DNA from: an uncultured Bacilli bacterium
Lineage (GTDB): Bacteria > Bacillota_I > Bacilli_A > RF39 > UBA660
Direction: 5' to 3'
Length of the DNA stretch: 36,198 nt
Assembly: GCA_934169415.1 (NCBI GenBank)
Contig: CAKPNP010000008.1
Location: forward strand, 1 to 36,198
The translations under genes were made by a program, and so were the position numbers. Shown one piece after another: positions 1 through 7,186 of the stretch. The notes under the pieces were generated by a model that was given only the letters and a program-made list of their open reading frames with translations, had not been told where the DNA came from and searched no databases. The stretch's first letter is position 1; each line of letters opens with the position of its first letter.

Positions 1-1877
1 TTACGAGGATTTACATCATCACCCATTAAATCAGTAAATATTTTATCTGCTTCTATTGCATCTTCTACTGTTACTCTTTTTAAAATGCGATTATTTATAT
101 GCATTGTTGTTTCACGTAAATCTATTGCATCCATTTCTCCTAAACCTTTAAAACGTTGTACTATTGGTTTAGCATTTGGACTTAGTGTACTTTTATATTC
201 TTCCAATTCTTCATCAGTAAGTACATATTTAATATTTTTACCATTAATTACTTTATATAATGGTGGTTGTGCAGCATATACATATCCACCTTCTACAATA
301 GGTCTAAAAAACCTATAAAATAATGTTAATAATAAAATTCTAATGTGTGAACCATCTACATCGGCATCGGTCATAATGATAATTTTATGATACCTTAATT
401 TAGTTATATCAAATTCAGCACCTATACCTGTACCAAAAGCAGTAATAATAGTTCTTATTTCTTCATTTGATAAAGCTTTATCTAGTCTTGCTTTTTCTAC
501 ATTTAAAATTTTACCTCTTAGTGGTAATATAGCTTGAGTTTTAGGAATTCTAGCATCCTTTGCATTTCCACCGGCTGAATCTCCTTCGACTATAAATATT
601 TCGCTTATTGATGCATCTTTACTAGTACAATCAGCTAATTTTCCAATTGTATTAAATCCATCAAGTGCTGTTTTTCTACGTGTTGCTTCACGAGCTTTTT
701 TAGCAGCCATTCTAGCACGAGATGCTACTGTTGCTTTTTCTACTATTATTTTAGCTGTATCAGGATTTTCCATTAAAAATCTTTCAAATCCTTCAGAAAA
801 AACACTATCAGCTAGTTTTCTTACTTCTGAATTACCTAGTCTTCCTTTAGTTTGACCTTCAAACTGTGGATTAGGATGTTTACAAGAAACTATCATAGTT
901 AGACCCTCTTTAACATCGTCCCCAGTTAAAGATTCATCTTTTTCTTTTAATATTTTACTTTTTCTTGCATAGTTATTAATTATACGAGTTAAAGCTCTTC
1001 TTACACCCTCTTCATGTGTTCCACCATCATGAGTATTTATGTTATTAACAAATGAATAGATACTATCACTATAACCGTCATTATATTGTAGGGCAACTTC
1101 AAACATAACACCATCTTCTTCACCTTCTAAGTGAATTATTTGTTCATGAATTGGTGTCTTATTTTTATTTAAATACCTTACATATTCACTAATACCACCT
1201 TCATAGTGAAATACCTCTCCTATAGTGTCTTCTAAGTCTCTATCATCTCTTAAAGTTAATTTTAAGCCTTTATTTAAAAATGCTAACTCACGAGTTCTAA
1301 CTTTTAATGTTTCATAATCATAAATATCAGTATCAAATATTTCAGGATCTGGTTTAAAAGTTACAGTTGTACCAGTTCTATTTGCTTCACATTCACCAAT
1401 AACAGTAAGTTTTTGAGCTGTTTTTCCACCGTTTTCAAATTTACATTCATATATTTTGCCATCTTTATAAACAGTTACAACTACCCATTTAGATAAAGCA
1501 TTTACAACTGATGCTCCAACACCGTGAAGTCCACCAGATACTTTGTATCCTCCTCCACCAAATTTACCACCTGCATGTAAAACTGTATATACTGTTTCTA
1601 CTGTGGAAATTCCTGTTTTAGCATGTATGCCGACTGGTATACCTCTACCATTATCTTTTACTGTTACAGAATTATCTTTATTAATTACTATTTCTATATT
1701 GTTACAATATCCAGCTAAAGCTTCATCTATTGAGTTATCAACTATTTCCCAAACTAAATGGTGTAATCCTTTAACATCAGTTGTACCAATATACATACCA
1801 GGACGTTTTCTTACTGCTTCCAAACCTTCTAGTACTTGAATATCCGATGCATCATAATGCTGTTTATTTTCTTCCAT
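1..1877 (-). CDS. gyrB: DNA gyrase subunit B, C-terminus cut by window edge
   Basis: ATPase subunit of DNA gyrase, the type II topoisomerase that introduces negative supercoils ahead of replication forks and works with GyrA. The minus-strand translation from ATG at 1877 shows the GHKL ATPase motifs in order: RKRPGMYIG, WEIVDNSIDEA, DNGRGIPV and the GGLHGVG ATP lid. It then shows the TOPRIM motifs EGDSAGGNAK and TDADVDGSHI, and the late motif RFKGLGEMDA. The frame runs off the left edge at codon 625 (..GDDVNPR), so only roughly 10-20 residues are missing compared with usual GyrB length. A GAGGTGG ribosome-binding site lies inside the end of recF, and the two genes overlap by 14 bases, suggesting translational coupling. 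gyrA would be expected just beyond the window edge. Confidence 0.97.
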   Translation of the reverse strand, partial: MEENKQHYDASDIQVLEGLEAVRKRPGMYIGTTDVKGLHHLVWEIVDNSIDEALAGYCNNIEIVINKDNSVTVKDNGRGIPVGIHAKTGISTVETVYTVLHAGGKFGGGGYKVSGGLHGVGASVVNALSKWVVVTVYKDGKIYECKFENGGKTAQKLTVIGECEANRTGTTVTFKPDPEIFDTDIYDYETLKVRTRELAFLNKGLKLTLRDDRDLEDTIGEVFHYEGGISEYVRYLNKNKTPIHEQIIHLEGEEDGVMFEVALQYNDGYSDSIYSFVNNINTHDGGTHEEGVRRALTRIINNYARKSKILKEKDESLTGDDVKEGLTMIVSCKHPNPQFEGQTKGRLGNSEVRKLADSVFSEGFERFLMENPDTAKIIVEKATVASRARMAAKKAREATRRKTALDGFNTIGKLADCTSKDASISEIFIVEGDSAGGNAKDARIPKTQAILPLRGKILNVEKARLDKALSNEEIRTIITAFGTGIGAEFDITKLRYHKIIIMTDADVDGSHIRILLLTLFYRFFRPIVEGGYVYAAQPPLYKVINGKNIKYVLTDEELEEYKSTLSPNAKPIVQRFKGLGEMDAIDLRETTMHINNRILKRVTVEDAIEADKIFTDLMGDDVNPR

Positions 1878-2988
1878 CCTTATCCACCTCTTTTATTTTA
1901 ATAATTTCACCATCTTTTATTTTATAAATATTATAAGATTTAAATTTACTTACTTTTTTTAATTCCGTTGTAGTAATTATTACTTGAATTTCTTCATTAA
2001 TATATTTAATTATGTTATTTTTTTTAATATCATCAAGTTCACTAAATACATCGTCTAATAAAAGTATAGGTAAAGTACCTTTAAACTGTCTAAAAATTTC
2101 TATTTCAGATAATTTCATAGATAAAACTGCAAGTCTTTTTTGACCTTGTGAACCATATTCTTTTAGATTTTTATCACCTAAGAAAAATTCTAATTCATCT
2201 CTATGTGGACCATATAAAGTACTTCCCAATTTTATTTCCTTATTATAATTTTTATTTAACTTATTTTTATAATCTTCTTTAATATCAAGATTATCAGATA
2301 TAAAATTAGGTACATATTTTACTTTAAATCCAGGTATTTTAGTAATCTCTTCAAATATTTTTCCACAGTTTTCGTTTAATTTGTCAACAAATTTTTTTCT
2401 CATCTTATATATTAGAATACCTTTATCAATTAAATAATTTGTAATAATCTGAAAATATGTTTCATCAATAAATTCACCTTTAGACTTTTTTTTCAAATAA
2501 TCATTACGAATTTTTAATAATTTATTATATTCTGATAATATTTTAAGATAATTATCTGATAGTTGACTTAGTTCTAAATTTAAATAATTTCTTCTATTAA
2601 TAGGAGAACCTTTTATTATTTCTAAATCTTCTGGATAAAATATGATTATATTTAAACTATTATTTATATAATCACTTACTTTTTTTATTTCTTCATTATC
2701 TATTTTTAATAATTTAGAATCAGAAGTTTCAATAATTTCTAACTTTTTACTTAATTTAGAATCCTTAACAATACAACTTACTTTAAAAAAATCTTCATTA
2801 TCTTTTACTAAACGAGAATCAATATTTAAAAGATGTGATTTTGTAAGTCCAAGTACATAAATACTTTCAAGTAAATTAGTTTTCCCTTGTGCATTATTTC
2901 CATATATTATATTTATATGTGGGTTTAATTTAATTTTAAGATCAGAATAATTTCTAAAATTTTTTAATTTCAATTCTTTTATTACCAT
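1864..2988 (-). CDS. recF: DNA replication and repair protein RecF
   Basis: RecF is an SMC/ABC-type ATPase that, with RecO and RecR, loads RecA at single-stranded gaps. The 374 residues match the usual family length. A Walker A motif, GNNAQGKT, is at residues 30-37. An ABC-signature-like YGSQGQKR segment lies near residue 280, followed by the Walker B/D-loop stretch LLLDDVFSELD. The start ATG at 2988 has a GAGGAATTT ribosome-binding site. The gene lies downstream of the comK-like gene and overlaps gyrB. An extended -10 (TGCTATAAT) about 80 bases upstream suggests that recF-gyrB has its own promoter, separate from dnaA-dnaN. Confidence 0.95.
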   Translation of the reverse strand: MVIKELKLKNFRNYSDLKIKLNPHINIIYGNNAQGKTNLLESIYVLGLTKSHLLNIDSRLVKDNEDFFKVSCIVKDSKLSKKLEIIETSDSKLLKIDNEEIKKVSDYINNSLNIIIFYPEDLEIIKGSPINRRNYLNLELSQLSDNYLKILSEYNKLLKIRNDYLKKKSKGEFIDETYFQIITNYLIDKGILIYKMRKKFVDKLNENCGKIFEEITKIPGFKVKYVPNFISDNLDIKEDYKNKLNKNYNKEIKLGSTLYGPHRDELEFFLGDKNLKEYGSQGQKRLAVLSMKLSEIEIFRQFKGTLPILLLDDVFSELDDIKKNNIIKYINEEIQVIITTTELKKVSKFKSYNIYKIKDGEIIKIKEVDKDGRK

Positions 2989-3063
2989 TAAATTCCTCTT
3001 TTTCTAAATAATTGGGAAATTTTTTATTTTTGTATATTTACGTACTCCCTTACCTACATATAT

Positions 3064-3072
3064 ATTATAGCA
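3064..3072 (-). promoter_or_regulatory. extended -10 element for recF-gyrB
   Basis: On the minus strand this reads TGCTATAAT, a perfect extended -10 hexamer. The -35 at 17 bp spacing (TTTTAT) is poor, as is common for extended -10 promoters. It lies between the comK terminator and recF. It is seen only as a motif match; transcription from it is inference. Confidence 0.5.
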
Positions 3073-3090
3073 CAAAAATAGCTATAATAA

Positions 3091-3116
3091 AAGAAAATAA
3101 GGTATATTACCCTATT
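3091..3116 (-). terminator. intrinsic terminator after comK-like gene
   Basis: On the minus strand AATAGGGTA pairs with TACCTTATT (nine pairs including one G-U) around a three-base loop, followed by a T-rich tract. The hairpin overlaps the last codons of the comK-like gene. It would separate comK from recF transcription. Confidence 0.5.
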
Positions 3117-3571
3117 TTTTTATTCATTATTTTCCTTTTTCTCAATTTATTTAATAAAAGGTTTCCTCTTAAAATTTGATTTTCCACAACATAATAAGAA
3201 ATATCTAATTCATAAGTTTGTTTATTATCGAATTCTATAACGACTTTGTTACCTTTTTCATAGAAATCTTCTACATTATTAACACATATCCAACAACAAT
3301 CCGCACTATTTGGTGATGATGTTGGTACTAAAATTATTTCCCATACTTCGTCTATTATTACTGGAAGTTTATAATCTCTTTTAAGTATATATTTACTTCC
3401 ATCACATCTTCCTTTAAAACTACTGCCATAATAATTACAACTTTCTTCTACTATATTAATTGTTTTATTATTAATTAAATATTCATCTTCCTTATCATAT
3501 ATTTTAGAACATTTGCCTTCATTTGGGATAATTAATAAAGTATCCCTATTTATAAAATATTCATTTATCAT
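3107..3571 (-). CDS. comK: ComK-family competence transcription factor
   Basis: ComK is the master transcription activator of DNA-uptake (competence) genes in Bacillus. It binds AT-rich boxes in the minor groove. The 154 residues can be lined up by eye with Bacillus ComK along most of the length. Shared landmarks are GKCSKI near residue 20, INIVEESC and YGSSFKGR near 40-55, a LPVIID segment, FPT-like VPTSSPNSADCCWI near 82-95, and YELDISYYVVENQILR near 123-138. It is shorter than B. subtilis ComK (about 190) and lacks most of the C-terminal tail, which is involved in MecA/ClpCP control in Bacillus. The GGGGGAAAAA ribosome-binding region is close to the ATG. It occupies the position between dnaN and recF where yaaA (S4 protein) normally sits. 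The family call is firm; regulation of competence in this organism is inference because no com operon is visible here. Confidence 0.85.
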   Translation of the reverse strand: MINEYFINRDTLLIIPNEGKCSKIYDKEDEYLINNKTINIVEESCNYYGSSFKGRCDGSKYILKRDYKLPVIIDEVWEIILVPTSSPNSADCCWICVNNVEDFYEKGNKVVIEFDNKQTYELDISYYVVENQILRGNLLLNKLRKRKIMNKKIG

Positions 3572-3603
3572 GTTTTTCCCCCTTTTTTGATAAATTAACT
3601 TCT

Positions 3604-3646
3604 ATTTTAGCATGAAAATAGTGTCAAATTATGTCATATTTTGTCG
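3604..3646 (-). promoter_or_regulatory. comK promoter region with three phased TGTC repeats
   Basis: An extended -10 (TGCTAAAAT on the minus strand, 3604-3612) lies 33 bases upstream of comK. Just upstream, the plus strand carries TGTCAAA at 3622, TGTCATA at 3632 and TGTCGAT at 3642, exactly 10 bp apart, so all face one side of the helix. This arrangement resembles tandem Spo0A boxes (consensus TGTCGAA). The repeats overlap the region where a -35 contact would be. The repeat is seen directly; the regulator is inference. Confidence 0.5.
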
Positions 3647-3653
3647 ATACAAC

Positions 3654-3679
3654 AAAAAAAGTGTAGTTTTTAACTACGC
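3654..3679 (-). terminator. intrinsic terminator after dnaN
   Basis: On the minus strand GTAGTT and AACTAC form a hairpin, followed by seven T residues, 14 bases beyond the dnaN stop. It would insulate comK from dnaA-dnaN transcription. Confidence 0.7.
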
Positions 3680-3692
3680 TTTATTGTATAAT

Positions 3693-4814
3693 TTAGTAAG
3701 TCTTTATTGGGACAATTAATTGAATTAAATTACTATCATCAGGATTTTTAATGATAATAGGTTTAATTTCACCATTAAAGGCAAGCTCGATTTTATCGCA
3801 ATCAAGAACTCTAATAGCTTCCATCATATATTTGGAACTAAAAGCTATTTTAATATTTTCTTCGTTGTTCTTTTGAACTTCGATTTTTTCCACAACATTT
3901 CCTATTTCAGGAATGTCAGACTTAACTGTGACAATATTACCTTCACATTCAAGTTTAATAGTATTCTTTTCTTCTTCTGTAGAAAATAAAGAAACACGAT
4001 CTAGTAAAGAATAAAATTCATTTGTAGATACAACTATTTTTAATAAAAAATCAGTTGGAATTAATTTAGATGTATCAGGATAAGTACCATTTATTAATCT
4101 TGATAACATTATAATAGTATCAAATTTAAATATTATTTTATTATTAAATATATGCATTTCTACATTTTCCTCATCTTCAGAAAACATTTTAGATAATTCA
4201 ATTAAATTCTTTGTTGGAATTATAATATTTACGTCTTCTTTAACTTCTTCAGGTAAATTTATAATTTTTTTAGCTAATCTATATGAATCTGTAGATGTAC
4301 ACTCTAAGATATTACCTGTAATTTTAAAATTAATACCTGTTATTGCTGGTCTAGATTCTTGAGTAGATGCAGCAAATGCAGTTTGATTAAAAATATTTTT
4401 TAATACTTTATTACTTAATACTATAGGATTTTTACTTTCCTCTAAATCTAAATTAGGAAATTCTTCCACATTATTACAATTTAGAGAAAATGAACTATTT
4501 GCTGTGGAAATAAATATTTTTGAATTCATAACTTCTTCTATACTAATAATTTCATTAGGAAGCTTTCTTATAATTTCATATATATATTTCCCAAATACTA
4601 CGAATTTTCCACAGTTATAATTTTCTTCTATATATTTTTTATCGATAAATGTTTTAATAGCTATTTCATTATCTGTACTAGATAAATATAAGCCATCGTT
4701 TTCTAAATCAAATTTAATACAGTTTAATATAGGTCTTACATTTTTATTTGATATACCTTTTATTACATAATTTAAATGTTTTATTAAATATTCTTTTTTA
4801 ATTTTAAAATTCAT
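3693..4814 (-). CDS. dnaN: DNA polymerase III beta sliding clamp
   Basis: Forms the ring-shaped processivity clamp that tethers DNA polymerase III and other partners to DNA. The 373 residues fit the family (about 365-380) and the three-domain clamp. Recognisable segments are the N-terminal LIKHLNYVIKGISNKN, the middle TGINFKITGNILECTSTDSYRLAKK near residue 160, the GTYPD segment near 240, and the C-terminal end LIQLIVPIKTY, close to the canonical I-x-P-I/V-R end. The AAGGAGTGA ribosome-binding site is ideally spaced before ATG 4814. It lies directly downstream of dnaA with a DnaA-box-rich gap and is terminated by its own hairpin. Confidence 0.97.
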   Translation of the reverse strand: MNFKIKKEYLIKHLNYVIKGISNKNVRPILNCIKFDLENDGLYLSSTDNEIAIKTFIDKKYIEENYNCGKFVVFGKYIYEIIRKLPNEIISIEEVMNSKIFISTANSSFSLNCNNVEEFPNLDLEESKNPIVLSNKVLKNIFNQTAFAASTQESRPAITGINFKITGNILECTSTDSYRLAKKIINLPEEVKEDVNIIIPTKNLIELSKMFSEDEENVEMHIFNNKIIFKFDTIIMLSRLINGTYPDTSKLIPTDFLLKIVVSTNEFYSLLDRVSLFSTEEEKNTIKLECEGNIVTVKSDIPEIGNVVEKIEVQKNNEENIKIAFSSKYMMEAIRVLDCDKIELAFNGEIKPIIIKNPDDSNLIQLIVPIKTY

Positions 4815-4864
4815 AAAATCACTCCTTTATATATTATTATATTTAAAATTATTATTTATATAGA

Positions 4865-4927
4865 TGTGGATAATGTGGATAACTGTGGAAAAGTGTTGAT
4901 TTTCCTTTATTTTACTTATGTGGATTA
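4865..4927 (-). other. DnaA-box cluster between dnaA and dnaN
   Basis: Boxes are read as the reverse complement of TTATCCACA: TGTGGATAA at 4865-4873 and again at 4874-4882, TGTGGAAAA at 4884-4892, TGTTGATTT (weak) at 4894-4902, and TGTGGATTA at 4919-4927. A sixth, TTATCCACG, lies inside the dnaA end at 4946-4954. The first four are contiguous with 9-10 bp spacing. This matches the second half of a bipartite Bacillus-type origin and may also autoregulate dnaN. Confidence 0.8.
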
Positions 4928-4931
4928 TTTG

Positions 4932-6302
4932 TTAATTACTTGAATTTATCCACGGTATTTGGGAAATAATCTTATTAACTTCTATATTTAAATCATCATC
5001 TTTTTCTAATTCTTTCTTAATTTTATTAACTGCATGCATAACTGTTGTATGATCTTTTCCACCAAATTCAGCGCCTATTTTAGGTAAAGATTCTTTTAAG
5101 TATATTCTACATATATACATTCCAATTTGTCTTGGGATAGTAATATCATTAGATTTTCTTTTACTTTTTAAATCATCCACAGTAATATTATAAGAATGTG
5201 CAATAACTTGTTGTACCTGATCAATTTTGTTTTTAGCTATAACTTGAGTTCCAAAATAATCTTTTAATGCATCCATTGCAAGTTCTAATGTTATATCAGA
5301 ACCATTCATAATAGCAGCATAAGCAACTATTCTAGTAATGGCTCCTTCTAATTTTCTTATATCAGTTGTGCAATTATTTGCAATATACTCTTTTACATCC
5401 TGTGGAAAAAAAGTATTCATATTATTTCCCTCAATCTTTTTATCAATAATATTCATTCTAAGTTGATAATCAGGAGGTAAAATATCTACAATTAATCCCC
5501 ATACAAATCTAGTTCTTAATCTTTCCTCTAATTTTTTTAAATCATCAGGAGATCTATCAGATGTAATGATAATTTGCTTATTGTTTGTATATAAATCATT
5601 AAAAGTATTAAAAAATTCTTGCTGTGTTTTGTGTGCGATTTCTAAGTACTGTATATCATCGATCATTAATACATCAACATTTCTATACTTATTTTTAAAA
5701 GAATCCACAGTATCAAAATTACTATCACTATCATTTTTTCTATATAATTTTAAAAAGTCATTTACAAATGTATCTGTTGTAACATAAAGAACTTTCTTTT
5801 GACTATTTTCTTTTATATAATTACCAATTGCATGCATAAGGTGTGTTTTACCTAACCCACTTTTTCCATATATAAATAAAGGATTATACATACTACCTGG
5901 TTGTTCTGCTACTGCAAGTGCAGTTGCTTTAGCAAATTTATTACTACTACCAGTAACAAATGTTTCAAAAGTATATTTTGGATCTAAATTAGATTGAAAT
6001 ATGGCATTTTCTGGAACGCCTAATTCATCTATATCTATAATTGAATCATTATTGATATCGTCTTCTGTGACAAATTCAAATTTAAATATTGATCCAGTTA
6101 TATCTGTAAATGTTTTTTCTATTAGGTCAATATAATTTTCTTTTAAGTGTTTTTTATGAAGAGGCATTGGAACTAATATTTTAGCATATTCCTGGTTTAA
6201 TTCTATCAGTTTAGTTTCGGAAAACCACATGTCATATAATACAGGAGTTAAATTACTCTTCATTTTTTCTAGAAAAGAATTCCATATAACATTTATATCC
6301 AC
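4932..6302 (-). CDS. dnaA: chromosomal replication initiator protein DnaA
   Basis: AAA+ ATPase that binds DnaA boxes at oriC, melts the origin and loads the helicase. The domain order is normal: domain I with WNSFLEKMKS, a short acidic domain II, AAA+ Walker A GKSGLGKT near residues 146-153, Walker B VLMIDDIQ, and the C-terminal box-binding signature GGKDHTTVMHAVNKI. I chose the GTG at 6302 (456 aa) because GAGGTGAGG lies 5-6 bases upstream and the product then begins MDINVIW, like other DnaA proteins. An in-frame GTG at 6323 would add seven residues but has no ribosome-binding site. DnaA boxes on both sides of the gene suggest autoregulation. Confidence 0.96.
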   Translation of the reverse strand: MDINVIWNSFLEKMKSNLTPVLYDMWFSETKLIELNQEYAKILVPMPLHKKHLKENYIDLIEKTFTDITGSIFKFEFVTEDDINNDSIIDIDELGVPENAIFQSNLDPKYTFETFVTGSSNKFAKATALAVAEQPGSMYNPLFIYGKSGLGKTHLMHAIGNYIKENSQKKVLYVTTDTFVNDFLKLYRKNDSDSNFDTVDSFKNKYRNVDVLMIDDIQYLEIAHKTQQEFFNTFNDLYTNNKQIIITSDRSPDDLKKLEERLRTRFVWGLIVDILPPDYQLRMNIIDKKIEGNNMNTFFPQDVKEYIANNCTTDIRKLEGAITRIVAYAAIMNGSDITLELAMDALKDYFGTQVIAKNKIDQVQQVIAHSYNITVDDLKSKRKSNDITIPRQIGMYICRIYLKESLPKIGAEFGGKDHTTVMHAVNKIKKELEKDDDLNIEVNKIISQIPWINSSN

Positions 6303-6660
6303 ATTCCTCACCTCGTTTTTCACATAATATTCTACATTATTTTTATAAAAAAAGATACATAAAAGTGGAAAAAAGATAAAAAAAACATTTTATCCACCAT
6401 AAAACAATATAAATATTTCCTGGGAAATATCAGTTATGCACATATATGTGGATAACTTTTTCAACTTATAAAAAAAATGTGGAGTTTTTTATGCACATAT
6501 GTTGATAAAAATGTGGATAACTAGTTAAATCGTGGAAAAAACTATGAGTTTGTCCATATTTTGTAAATTTTTTTGAAAAATATTTGACAAATGAAAAATT
6601 TATCTATATAATTAATAAAGCAATTGGTGCCAATGTTTTGGATTATGGAGGTGGAAAACT
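6303..6660. other. origin of replication oriC (dnaA-rpmH intergenic region)
   Basis: This 358-base gap between divergent dnaA and rpmH holds DnaA boxes TTATCCACC (6390-6398), TTATGCACA (6434-6442), TGTGGATAA (6447-6455), TTATGCACA (6489-6497), TGTTGATAA (6500-6508), TGTGGATAA (6512-6520) and weak CGTGGAAAA (6531-6539). A very AT-rich stretch follows (about 6540-6605), which could be the unwinding element, though it also contains the rpmH promoter. The near-palindrome ATTTCCTGGGAAAT at 6415-6428 differs by one base from the Bacillus Noc-binding consensus. The call rests on gene context plus box density. Confidence 0.92.
6584..6612 (+). promoter_or_regulatory. rpmH promoter
   Basis: A perfect sigma-A-type promoter: TTGACA at 6584-6589, a 17-bp spacer, and TATAAT at 6607-6612. 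It is the best consensus promoter seen in the window and sits immediately beyond the oriC box cluster, so DnaA binding could influence it. Confidence 0.9.
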
Positions 6661-6783
6661 ATGAAAAGAACATACCAACCAAATAATAGAAAAAGAAGTA
6701 AAAAAATGGGATTCTTAGCACGTATGAAAACAAATATAATAAATAATCGTCGTCGCAAAGGTCGTAAGGTTTTAGCTCGTTAA
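6661..6783 (+). CDS. rpmH: 50S ribosomal protein L34 (shortened)
   Basis: L34 is a small basic protein of the large ribosomal subunit. The 40-residue product begins MKRTYQPNNRKRSKK and ends NRRRKGRKVLAR, unmistakable for L34, with a GGAGGTGG ribosome-binding site. It is four residues shorter than the usual 44 of Bacilli. The conserved central NGRxVLAR stretch is replaced by NIIN, while both basic ends are kept. It is the first gene on the right side of oriC, as usual in Bacteria, and is followed by a terminator-like hairpin before rnpA. Confidence 0.95.
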   Translation: MKRTYQPNNRKRSKKMGFLARMKTNIINNRRRKGRKVLAR

Positions 6784-6790
6784 TATTTTA

Positions 6791-6819
6791 CCACTGTGTG
6801 TTTGCAGTGGCTTTTTTTT
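6791..6819 (+). terminator. terminator/attenuator between rpmH and rnpA
   Basis: CCACTG and CAGTGG form a hairpin with an eight-base loop, followed by C and eight T residues. It lies only 16 bases before the rnpA start. Because no clear rnpA promoter is visible, it probably acts as a partial terminator that lowers rnpA-yidC-jag expression relative to rpmH. Confidence 0.75.
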
Positions 6820-6835
6820 AAAAAAGAGGTGATTT

Positions 6836-7186
6836 ATGAACAAAGATCATATTGTAAAAGAAAATTTATCTTTTCAAAGAATAATTAAAAATAATAAAGC
6901 ATTTAAGTATAAATATTATATTATATATTTAGAAAAAACAAATGATAAAAATTATAGATTTGGTTTTTCTGTTGGAAAAAAGGTAGGAAATGCTGTTGTT
7001 AGAAATAAAGTTAAAAGACAACTAAGAAGTATAGTATCTAAAAAACACTACCAAAATGGTTTTAATTGTATTATAATAGTAAGTAGTAATGTTTTATCTT
7101 CTGATTATAAGGAAATGGAAGAAAATTTATATGAAGCATTTACTAGGTTAAAATTAATTAAAGGAGAATCGAATGAAGAAAAATAA
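6836..7186 (+). CDS. rnpA: ribonuclease P protein component
   Basis: Protein cofactor of RNase P, which removes 5' leaders from tRNA precursors by aiding substrate binding of the catalytic RNA. The 116 residues match the family length. The RNR-motif region is present as VGNAVVRNKVKRQLRSI, and the early FGFSVGKKVG strand is typical. The AGAGGTGAT ribosome-binding site precedes ATG 6836. The gene overlaps yidC by 14 bases, in the conserved rpmH-rnpA-yidC-jag order. Confidence 0.95.
   Translation: MNKDHIVKENLSFQRIIKNNKAFKYKYYIIYLEKTNDKNYRFGFSVGKKVGNAVVRNKVKRQLRSIVSKKHYQNGFNCIIIVSSNVLSSDYKEMEENLYEAFTRLKLIKGESNEEK

Noticed and set aside
108..123. A parS-like sequence, TGTTTCACGTAAATCT, matching about 13 of 16 positions of the parS consensus.
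   Set aside because: It encodes the conserved GyrB segment DLRETT, so the match follows from the protein; the right half-site is broken.
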